From Azorhizobium sp965227945 (GTDB lineage Bacteria; Pseudomonadota; Alphaproteobacteria; Rhizobiales; Xanthobacteraceae), in NCBI GenBank assembly GCA_965227945.1, contig CBDDGQ010000006.1, positions 434,001-498,000 of the forward strand: DNA of 64,000 nucleotides. Reading direction: 5' to 3'. Made by a program: the position numbers and the translations under genes. Below, in pieces: positions 28,711 to 35,757 of this stretch. The notes below the pieces were generated by a model. It was given only the letters and a program-made list of their open reading frames with translations, did not search any database and had not been told where the DNA came from. Each line of letters starts with the position of its first letter. Positions within the stretch are counted from its first letter, which is position 1.

Positions 28711-29514
28711 ATGACACCGAGCTTCGTCACGGCCGCCGCCCGAACGCTCGCCTGCGCCGTCGTTTTGCTCACCAGCCTTCTGTCGGTCGCCCATGCCTCC
28801 ACGGTTGACGACATTGTCAAGCGCGGCAAGGTCCGGGTCGGCATCTATGTGGACGTGCCGCCCATGGGCTTCACCGATGCTGCCGGCAATCCCACCGGCT
28901 CGGACGTGGAAGTGGCGCGGATGCTGGCGAAGGATCTGAAGGTGGAACTGGAACTGGTGCCCGTCACCGCCCCCAACCGCATTCCCTTCCTGGTCACCGG
29001 CAAGGTGGACGTGGTGATGGCCTCGCTGGTGCCTTCGCCGGAGCGGGCGAAGACCATCTGGTTCTCCAATGCCTACGGCAGCCTGCCCATTTCGGTGTTC
29101 GCCAAGAAGGACTTGGCTATTTCCGCCCCCAGGGATCTGATGGGCAAGCGGATTTCCGTGGTGCGCGGCAGCATCGCGGCGCAAGCGATCAAGGCCGTCG
29201 CGCCCAAGGGGGCGGAGGTGATCGAATATGACGACAACGCCACCACCATCACCGCATTTGTCACGGGCCAGACCGACGCCATGGTGGCGGCAGACTCCAC
29301 CGGCGAGGTGGTGGCCAAGCAGAACCCGGTCCAGAACCTGGAAGCCAAGTTCGCGGTGAAGGAGATCTATTATTCCATCGGCATGCGCCGCGGCGATCCT
29401 GACCTGATGCAGTGGCTGAATATTTTCATCTATACGCATGCGGAAGATGGCGAATTGAATGCCATCTACAAGAAATATTTCGGCCACGACATGAAGGCCT
29501 TCCCGACCTTCTGA
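28711..29514 (+). CDS. ABC importer substrate-binding protein, SBP family 3
   Basis: A 267-aa periplasmic binding protein. The signal peptide ends near SVAHAS at residue 31. The family 3 opening VDDIVKRGKVRVGIYVDVPP is followed by DVEVARMLAKDL and the hinge/ligand region MASLVPSPERAKTIWFSNAY. The arginine and aspartate positions that hold an amino acid's carboxylate and amine appear conserved, so the ligand is probably an alpha-amino or betaine-like acid. It begins ten bases after the ATPase gene. Confidence 0.9.
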   Translation: MTPSFVTAAARTLACAVVLLTSLLSVAHASTVDDIVKRGKVRVGIYVDVPPMGFTDAAGNPTGSDVEVARMLAKDLKVELELVPVTAPNRIPFLVTGKVDVVMASLVPSPERAKTIWFSNAYGSLPISVFAKKDLAISAPRDLMGKRISVVRGSIAAQAIKAVAPKGAEVIEYDDNATTITAFVTGQTDAMVAADSTGEVVAKQNPVQNLEAKFAVKEIYYSIGMRRGDPDLMQWLNIFIYTHAEDGELNAIYKKYFGHDMKAFPTF

Positions 29515-29707
29515 GCCCGCCGTCCGCTCCGGACAAACCTGTCCCGCCTGCGATGCCGTCGCGGGCGGGCGAAGGCCCTGCTTTGCCATGCCCCGCGGCT
29601 TTCCCGCCGCAGGTTGCGCGGGCCCATGCCCGCGTGCGGCCGGGACGTGGGCCGTCCCAGCAATGTTCTCACCCCAGATCAGAACTCTTTACAGCAGGAG
29701 CGCACCC

Positions 29708-30469
29708 GTGACGCTGGAGCTTTTTCACAACGACAAATCTACCTGTTCCCAGAAGGTGCGGCTGTGCCTGGGCGAACTGGATGTGGCCTGGATCGACCGC
29801 CATATCGATCTCGCGCGGGAAGAGAACCTGACCCCTGCGTTTCTGGCCATCAACCCGAACGGGGTGGTTCCCGCCATCCGGCATGACGGCCATGTGCTCA
29901 TCGAATCGACGGTGATCTGCGAATATCTTTGCGAGGTGTTTCCCGATCCGCAGCACCTCCTGCCAGCGACCGCGGTGGGCCGGGCGCGTATGCGGGCATG
30001 GTTGCGCTATATTGACGAAGTGCCTTCCATGGCGGTGCGCGTGCCCACCTACCAGCTCATCCGCCAAGCGCGCTTCGGCGGGATGAGCGAGGCGGACTTT
30101 GCCGACTTTGCCCGCCGCAACCCGCTGCGCCGGGATTTCTTCGAGCGACTGGGCACCGGCGGCTTTTCCGAGCGCGACCAGGCGTCCGCGGACAAGCAGT
30201 TGCGCCAGACGGTTGCCCGTATGGAACAGGCCCTGTCCGTCGGCGAGGGGCTGTGCGGGGATCTGACCATCGCCGATCTGTGTGCCGTACCGGTATTCCA
30301 GCGGCTGGTGGACATTGGCCAGGCACACTATTGGCAGGATGCGCCGAACGTCTCCCGCTGGTTCGATGGCCTGCGCGCGCGCCCGTCCTGGAAGCTTGCC
30401 TTCTATCTCGGGGCCTTGATGACAGACGAGCCGAAACAGCGGCTCTCAGGTTTTAGTCGTGAAGCGTGA
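29708..30469 (+). CDS. Glutathione S-transferase family protein
   Basis: A 253-aa cytoplasmic GST. The thioredoxin-like N-domain has LFHNDKSTCSQKVRLCLGEL, with Ser/Cys in the activation position, and the GSH-binding NPNGVVPAIRHDG...LIES segment. The helical C-domain contains LTIADLCAVPVFQRL with the N-capping box. GTG 29708 has an AGGAG site eight bases before it. The TGA stop at 30467-30469 is the first triplet of the IS3 element's inverted repeat, so the last residues may not be the original ones. It trails the importer genes; a detoxification or isomerase step is possible. Confidence 0.82.
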   Translation: MTLELFHNDKSTCSQKVRLCLGELDVAWIDRHIDLAREENLTPAFLAINPNGVVPAIRHDGHVLIESTVICEYLCEVFPDPQHLLPATAVGRARMRAWLRYIDEVPSMAVRVPTYQLIRQARFGGMSEADFADFARRNPLRRDFFERLGTGGFSERDQASADKQLRQTVARMEQALSVGEGLCGDLTIADLCAVPVFQRLVDIGQAHYWQDAPNVSRWFDGLRARPSWKLAFYLGALMTDEPKQRLSGFSREA

Positions 30470-30547
30470 GCTCCTCCCCGAAATCCGGACAGTGACGGAA
30501 GCTACGATGTGACGTCTGCTGATCTCCGGAGACTAGGCGATCAGGAC

Positions 30548-30841
30548 ATGCGCAAACGCAGGAACCATGACGCGGGCTTCAAGGCTCGCGTGGCGCTGGA
30601 AGCCGTGAAGGGTGAGCGCACCGTATCGGAGTTGGCCGCTGCATACGGCGTGCATCCGACGATGATCCACCAATGGAAGAAGGCGCTCCTGGATGGAGCC
30701 GCTGACATTTTCGAGCGGGGCGGCAGGAAGACGGCCGCGGTCGACGAGGACACGGTTCGCGATCTTCACGCCAAGATCGGGGAGCTGGCGGTCGCCAATG
30801 ATTTTTTGTCACGAAAGCTCAAGCCCTGGACCGGGAAGTGA
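30548..30841 (+). CDS. IS3-family transposase OrfA
   Basis: A 97-aa helix-turn-helix protein: MRKRRNHDAGFKARVALEAV, then TVSELAAAYGVHPTMIHQWK, and a C-terminal leucine-rich stretch LHAKIGELAVANDFLSRKL. It binds the element's ends and is normally fused to OrfB by -1 frameshifting. A T6G run at 30802-30808 is a candidate slip site. The stop overlaps the orfB start (GTGA). Confidence 0.88.
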   Translation: MRKRRNHDAGFKARVALEAVKGERTVSELAAAYGVHPTMIHQWKKALLDGAADIFERGGRKTAAVDEDTVRDLHAKIGELAVANDFLSRKLKPWTGK

Positions 30842-31692
30842 GGCGTACGATGATCGAGCGCCACCCCCCCTCGTTGTCGGTCGGGATGCAGTGCCGGCTG
30901 CTGTCGCTTCCCCGGTGCTCGTTTTATTATGAGCCGCAGGGAGAGACCGAGATGAACCTCGCCCTCATGCTGCTGATCGACAAGCAGTTCCTGGACACAC
31001 CCGTCTACGGCGTTCAGCAGATGACCTGGCACCTGAGGAACGAAGGGCAGCCGGTGAACGTGAAGCGCATCCGGCGGCTGATGCGCCTCATGCGGTTGAT
31101 GCCGATCTTCCAGAAGCCCGACACGAGCAGGCCCGCGAAGGGGCACAAGACCTACCCCTATCTGCTTGGCGGCCTGAGGGTGGATCGGCCCAACCAGGTC
31201 TGGTGCGCCGACATCACCTATCTGCCGATGCGGCGTGGCTTTCTGTATCTCGTCGCGATCATGGACTGGTTCACCCGCAAGGTGCTGGCGTGGCGCGTCT
31301 CGAACACGCGGGAGGCGGACTTCTGTGTCGATGCGCTGAATGAAGCCCTGCACAGGTTCGGCTCGCCCGAGATCATGAATACCGACCAGGGATCGCAGTT
31401 CACGTCCTTCGCCTGGACCGATCGGCTGAAGCGGGCCGGCGCCCGGATCTCGATGGACGGCAAGGGCCGCTGCCTCGACAACATCTTCATCGAACGCCTG
31501 TGGCGGTCCCTGAAGTACGAGTGCGTCTACCTCCACGCCTGGGAAGCCGGCTCGCAGGCCAAGACTGGCGTCGGGCGGTGGATTGCCTTTTACAACCACC
31601 AGCGGCCTCACGCCGCCCATGGCGGGCAGCCGCCCGCTGTGGTCTACTTCAACGGTATCGAAACCGATCAGCAGGCTCGCAGAGTAGCTTAA
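30838..31692 (+). CDS. IS3-family transposase OrfB (DDE integrase core)
   Basis: A 284-aa catalytic subunit with an intact DDE triad: Asp in VWCADITYL, Asp in MNTDQGSQFTS and Glu in DNIFIERLWRSLKYE. The upstream HTH_21-like part (DTPVYGVQQMTWHLRNEG) is complete. The element appears capable of transposition. Confidence 0.9.
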   Translation: MRRTMIERHPPSLSVGMQCRLLSLPRCSFYYEPQGETEMNLALMLLIDKQFLDTPVYGVQQMTWHLRNEGQPVNVKRIRRLMRLMRLMPIFQKPDTSRPAKGHKTYPYLLGGLRVDRPNQVWCADITYLPMRRGFLYLVAIMDWFTRKVLAWRVSNTREADFCVDALNEALHRFGSPEIMNTDQGSQFTSFAWTDRLKRAGARISMDGKGRCLDNIFIERLWRSLKYECVYLHAWEAGSQAKTGVGRWIAFYNHQRPHAAHGGQPPAVVYFNGIETDQQARRVA

Positions 31693-31910
31693 AACACCCG
31701 CGAACCTGTCCAAGGATCGGGGAGGAGCTCAATCCACGCATTGCGGGTTGCACGACGGTGAGCCTGCCGAGGGCCGTAGGGCGAGGCGCGCCCCTCTCCG
31801 CATGCATGGTCAGACCGCGGCCAATGTCGATGACCGGGCGCTCGCGCGGTCCTGGAGATGGTCGATGCTAAGGCGCATTGCCAAATTGTGTCAGAGAACA
31901 ATATGGTTTA

Positions 31911-31926
31911 TATAGCGTTCAGTATA
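31911..31926. promoter_or_regulatory. Possible TetR autoregulatory operator
   Basis: TATAGCGTTCAGTATA, an AT-rich imperfect palindrome (five of eight pairs match), 20 bases before the tetR start. The surrounding 31,732-31,946 has no gene. Confidence 0.35.
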
Positions 31927-31946
31927 GAAAATGGACTTTGATAACA

Positions 31947-32576
31947 ATGGGTCGTCCTCGCGAATTTGAAATCGACGACGCGATCGAGAAGGCAACGGAC
32001 CTCTTTTGGCGGAATGGCTACGAGGGGACGTCGCTCAGCGATCTGACGAAAGCGATCGGGATCTCTCCGCCGAGCTTCTATTTCGCGTTCGGCAGCAAGG
32101 AAGGTTTGTTCAAAAAAGTCATTGAACGGTACTTCACCGAGCAGAGTAAACTTGCTGAAGCGGCGCTTCGGAAGTCGACTCCGCGCGCCGTCGCGACACA
32201 TCTTCTCAACGGCTATGCCGACATGTTCACGGACCCGCATCACGCGCCGGGATGCCTGGCGATGAACAGCTCTCTTCCATGTGCGTCGGGCGACCCCCTC
32301 CGGGTGTGGTTGGCTGAACTGCGCGAGCAAATGAGGAACCGGCTACGCGATCGATTCGCCGAATTGCGCGGAAGGGAGGGTCTTCCCGCCGGGATGGACG
32401 CGGATTCCCTTGCGCGCTTGGTGCTGGTGATTGCCTGGGGCATGGCCGTCGAGGCGCAATCCGGGGCGAGCCGCAAAGCTTTGCGTCGAACGATCGCGCT
32501 CGCGCTGCCGGCGTGGCCTGGCGCCGAACCTTCGAACGGCTCAGTCGCAGCCTCGGCCCTGCCCGAAGGCCGGTGA
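31947..32576 (+). CDS. TetR-family transcriptional regulator
   Basis: A 209-aa repressor. The N-terminal helix-turn-helix is MGRPREFEIDDAIEKATDLF, then GYEGTSLSDLTKAIGISPPS and FYFAFGSKEGLFKKVIERY. The C-terminal domain has the PGCLAMNSSL segment seen in a subset of TetR proteins. ATG 31947 follows an AT-rich upstream region that suggests more recent acquisition. The SDR and cupin genes that face it are plausible targets. Confidence 0.88.
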   Translation: MGRPREFEIDDAIEKATDLFWRNGYEGTSLSDLTKAIGISPPSFYFAFGSKEGLFKKVIERYFTEQSKLAEAALRKSTPRAVATHLLNGYADMFTDPHHAPGCLAMNSSLPCASGDPLRVWLAELREQMRNRLRDRFAELRGREGLPAGMDADSLARLVLVIAWGMAVEAQSGASRKALRRTIALALPAWPGAEPSNGSVAASALPEGR

Positions 32577-32647
32577 TAGCTCAAAAATGCGGCTCTTTGT
32601 GCGTGCCTCAGATTACATAGACCAAGTGGCGGACAACACGGCGACGC

Positions 32648-33349
32648 CTAGAATCGCTCTGTCCATGGCCGCAGGTCGATTTCGTGCGACCAGGCGTTTC
32701 TCGGCTGCGCAAGGACATCAATATAGGTCTGGGCGATTGCGTCGGGATCGAGCGTGCTGTCGGGCTGACCGTTCGGGTCCGGTCGCCGCGATGAGCGGAC
32801 GCCGCCGTCGATGTTGAAGTGCGCGACATGGATACCCTTCGGACCGAGCTCTCTTGCGGCGCTCTGAGCGAGCCCGCGCAGTCCGAACTTGCCCATGGCA
32901 AAGGCCGCCGATTGGGCGAACCCCTTCACGCCCGCACTCGCCCCGGTAAAGAAGATCGCGCCATGTCCTCTTGGCTCCATGCGCTTGGCGGCCTGCTGGG
33001 CGGCCAAAAACGCGCCGAACGCCGTTATGGCGATGGCTTTCTCGACCGCGGCGGGATCGACGCTCGAGAGCGGGCCTGCGACGCGCGAGCTGGCGTTGTA
33101 AATCACGACATCGGGCTCCGCGACCTGGCGCTCCATGTCGAGGAATAGCTGAGCCATTTCGTCCGGCTGGGAGGCGTCGACGGCGAAGACCGCGGCGGCC
33201 GTCTCTTCCCCAAGCGGCTTCAGCTTGTCGATATCGCGAGCCGCGAGACCGACTTGCAAGCCAATCTGAGACAGGCGCCGCGCTAGCGAAGCGCTGATGC
33301 CCGGTCCGGCGCCGACGATTAGGGCGCAGCGGTAGGGGAAGTCGGCCAT
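32648..33349 (-). CDS. Atypical SDR-family protein lacking the catalytic tyrosine
   Basis: A 233-aa Rossmann protein: ALIVGAGPGISASLARRL nucleotide loop, VIYNAS in place of NNAG, FFTGASAGVKG for the catalytic Ser. The Y-x-x-x-K motif reads FAMGK, so the tyrosine is replaced by Phe while the Lys remains. A related SDR subgroup also carries FAMGKF, so this may be a family trait and not decay. It may bind NAD(P) without classical dehydrogenation. The gene follows the next SDR on the same strand with a 95-base gap. Confidence 0.8.
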   Translation of the reverse strand: MADFPYRCALIVGAGPGISASLARRLSQIGLQVGLAARDIDKLKPLGEETAAAVFAVDASQPDEMAQLFLDMERQVAEPDVVIYNASSRVAGPLSSVDPAAVEKAIAITAFGAFLAAQQAAKRMEPRGHGAIFFTGASAGVKGFAQSAAFAMGKFGLRGLAQSAARELGPKGIHVAHFNIDGGVRSSRRPDPNGQPDSTLDPDAIAQTYIDVLAQPRNAWSHEIDLRPWTERF

Positions 33350-33444
33350 GAGTCCTCCTGGTTGGTTTGGCCCTGCGGAGCCGGGTTGGTGGAATTATGC
33401 GAGACGGAGCAGAGGGCGAACTCTCTGCTCCACCGCGCGGTCCC

Positions 33445-34164
33445 TCATATCGCGGCTTTCCCGATGGAGCCGCCGCCATCGACGAACAGGGTCTGCCCGG
33501 TAATATAGCTGGCGTCTTCCGACAGCATGAAGGCCACCGCCGCCGCGATCTCGTCCGGATGTGCCAGACGCCGCATCGGGATGTTTGTAAGAAAGATGCG
33601 TTCCGCCTCGCTGCCTGCGGGCGTGTTGCGGCGGAACAATTCTGTCTCGACGGGTCCCGGTGCGACCGAGTTGACTGTAATGCCTGTCTCCGCCAGCTCC
33701 AGCGCCCATGTCCGGGTGAAGCTTCCGAGCGCCGCCTTGCTGGCCGCATAGGCCGTCCGGTTCACCATTCCGAGGGTCACCACGCTGGTAATGTTGACGA
33801 TGCGGCCCCATCCCTTCCGCCGCAGCGTGGGGAGGATCGCCTGGACGGCGTTGATCGACGGATGCAAGTTGAAGTGCATGAGCTGGTCGACCACAGCCAG
33901 ATCGACCTGGCCCAGGGGCTGCAGCTTGCCGACGCCGGCATTGTTGACCACACCATCGAACGAATGGCGCTGGGCAAGCTCGGCAAAGGCTTCAGCCGAG
34001 GCTTTGTCATCGCTGAGATCCACCGAGACAAGGGTTCCGGGGAATGAAGGAAGCGGCTCGCGAGCGATCCCGACGACCTCGTGTCCAGCGGCGGCGAGGC
34101 GATTTGAGATCGCAAGGCCAATACCCTTCGAGGCGCCGGTCACAAGGAAAGTGCGCTGAACCAT
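33445..34164 (-). CDS. SDR-family oxidoreductase
   Basis: A 239-aa classical SDR with TGASKGIG, NNAG, the Ser in IVNITSVVTLG and YAASK, ending ITGQTLFVDGGGSIGKAAI as usual for FabG-like enzymes. ATG 34164 is chosen; the frame continues upstream through a remnant of another SDR and the shadow of the cupin gene, which is not coding. It is probably transcribed with the SDR downstream. Confidence 0.85.
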   Translation of the reverse strand: MVQRTFLVTGASKGIGLAISNRLAAAGHEVVGIAREPLPSFPGTLVSVDLSDDKASAEAFAELAQRHSFDGVVNNAGVGKLQPLGQVDLAVVDQLMHFNLHPSINAVQAILPTLRRKGWGRIVNITSVVTLGMVNRTAYAASKAALGSFTRTWALELAETGITVNSVAPGPVETELFRRNTPAGSEAERIFLTNIPMRRLAHPDEIAAAVAFMLSEDASYITGQTLFVDGGGSIGKAAI

Positions 34165-34290
34165 GATCGAGAAATCCTTAGTCTGGGTTGGCAGACGACG
34201 GTCGGCGTCGGGGTGCAGGCCCACGAGGGGTTTAATTGTCGATGATTGCGGCGCCCAGGAACGCCTCCTGGTCAAGCTCACGCCGGTCTT

Positions 34291-34412
34291 TTCGGGCGAG
34301 ACAGCCGTCCGGCCGCCGTCGACGGGAAGGTCGATACCGGCGACGTAGCTGCTCAGGTCGCAGGCGCGGAAGTGAGCTGCGGATGCGATCTCCTCGGGCG
34401 GCGCCAGTTGTG
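34291..34412 (-). pseudogene. C-terminal remnant of another SDR gene
   Basis: About 40 codons read LAPPEEIASAAHF, then a drifted RACDLSSYVAGIDLPVDGG. This is the tail found in SDR enzymes (S/T-G-x-x-L/I-P-V-D-G-G). No start or nucleotide-binding part is present; the cupin gene abuts it directly. It shows that a third SDR gene was deleted here. Confidence 0.7.
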
Positions 34413-34427
34413 ATGATTCCGTGTGGC

Positions 34428-34958
34428 TCAGGCTGCCTTCCTCTCGGCGCCGAAGACGAACATGAGGATTACGCAAGGGTCGCCCGAGCGGTTGCGGAAT
34501 TCGTGAAAGGCGCCGTTCTGCACGAAGACGTCGCCCTCCTTGGCTGTGGTCGTGTGCACTTGGCCGTCTTCTCCCGGATAGGCGATATCCACTTCGCCCT
34601 TGAGCACCACCGCGAGATCGATGGTGTCGGTCCGGTGCATCGCACCGCCATGCTCGCTTTGGGTCATCCCCCCGCCGGTGCCGAAATCGATCTTGGCCAT
34701 CAAGGCCCCGAGATCCGTCGCGCCCGCCTTCTCGGGGGGAACGACTTGGAGATCGACGCGGACTGAGTTCTTTGGCCCGAAGATCCCAAGCCGCTTGTAT
34801 GCACCGAGAACTTGCGCAGGCGTAAGGGGCAGATCGGGAATCTTGTCGAATCCCCAAATATTCGTGACCCTGTCGGCAGTATCGGTATCGAGAAGATCGT
34901 CCACTTGCATGACAACGCCAGCCTTGCCTTCGGCGCTCACGATTCGTCGCATCTTCAT
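34428..34958 (-). CDS. Cupin-domain protein
   Basis: A 176-aa protein with one cupin barrel. The barrel motif is EHGGAMHRTDTIDLAVVLKG, with histidines in an H-x4-H spacing and Asp where Glu is usual, and the second motif is GDVFVQNGAFHEFRN with its His. The N-terminal 60 residues (VVMQVDDLLDTDTADRVTNI) are outside the barrel. Start 34958 (MKMRR) is chosen from domain extent. The substrate is unknown; TetR and two SDRs nearby suggest a small detoxification or ketone-reduction locus. Confidence 0.78.
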   Translation of the reverse strand: MKMRRIVSAEGKAGVVMQVDDLLDTDTADRVTNIWGFDKIPDLPLTPAQVLGAYKRLGIFGPKNSVRVDLQVVPPEKAGATDLGALMAKIDFGTGGGMTQSEHGGAMHRTDTIDLAVVLKGEVDIAYPGEDGQVHTTTAKEGDVFVQNGAFHEFRNRSGDPCVILMFVFGAERKAA

Positions 34959-35178
34959 CTGGGCTTCGCCTAAACAATGACTGGCTGTGTCTCGGAGGAG
35001 TCGATCGCCCCCTCGGGCAGAACCACTCCCCATGCGAGGTGGCCGCCCCATCCCATAATATATCGATTACTACATAACAAAGCCAACACCGTCAACGATT
35101 TTATTACGCCCGCTATAGAATATTGACCGCACGTACTGTAGCGATCCCTATGAAATTTGGTACTCCCGAGCGCCTGAT

Positions 35179-35523
35179 ATGACGTTGGCGCTTGCGCGCA
35201 TTCCTCTATCGCAATGCCGCATCCGCGGTGACGGCCCCCCGGGGTGCCGCCGCGCCAAAAAGGCGCTTTCGCTGACCGGCACAGCGAGCCATTCGGCCCG
35301 AGAGCGTGGGAAATTTCGCCGCGACCTCAACAGGCTCGCGCGCAATTTCACGGCCTCCGCCCCGAACCAGATCTGGCTGGCGGACCTCACCGACAGCGCC
35401 ACAGGCGATGGCTGGCTCTACCGTGCCGGCGGGGCCATGCGCGAGCCATTGCACCCACAGATTTCGCTTAGTCTAACGCCCTCGCCAAGGCCATCGAGCG
35501 CCAGAGGCCGGCACCCGGCCTGA
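35179..35523 (+). pseudogene. IS3-family OrfB remnant
   Basis: The segment LNRLARNFTASAPNQIWLAD, then LTDSATGDGWLYRAGGAM, matches the region around the first catalytic Asp of IS3 OrfB proteins. Flanking parts are missing or scrambled and the frame ends soon after. It is unrelated in sequence to the intact IS3 element at 30.5 kb. Confidence 0.72.
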
Positions 35524-35757
35524 TCCCCCCGCAAACGGACCCCGCTCTCCGACCACTCCCGCATGTGATCGCCCCCGGCGGGTTGCGCGCATGCGCGACA
35601 CCGGGACGTTCAGAGGGCGCATCCGGTGAGCGACGGCCTCAGGCCCCGGCGCGCGGGCCTCGGCCGCGCGCCGGGGCGCACCCTGCTGTGCTGGCCGTCC
35701 GTCCCCTCTGCCAGCGGCGCATGGGGCGGACCGTGATGCTCGAACCGGCGCCGCCGA
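35524..35757. other. Short intergenic stretch, nothing recognised
   Basis: Very GC-rich DNA between the transposase remnant and the end of the chemoreceptor gene. No hairpin with a T-run or protein-like frame was found. Confidence 0.3.

Larger units (their letters stand above)
30467..31731 (+). mobile_element. Complete IS3-family insertion sequence
   Basis: About 1265 bp. The left end TGAGCTCCTCCCCGA is matched by the complement of the right end (TCGGGGAGGAGCTCA, 31717-31731), with further imperfect pairing inward (GGACAG on both sides). It encodes orfA and orfB in overlapping frames. No direct target duplication is visible at the flanks (AGCG left, ATCC right), which hints at later rearrangement. 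Confidence 0.88.

Noticed and set aside
30463..31735. Target duplication around the IS3 element
   Set aside because: Flanks AGCG and ATCC do not match in any 3-5 base window at the mapped ends.
33445..34977. A 510-codon minus-strand frame covering SDR and upstream DNA
   Set aside because: Only the 239-codon SDR and a 40-codon SDR remnant are coding-like; the rest is an alternate frame of the cupin gene.
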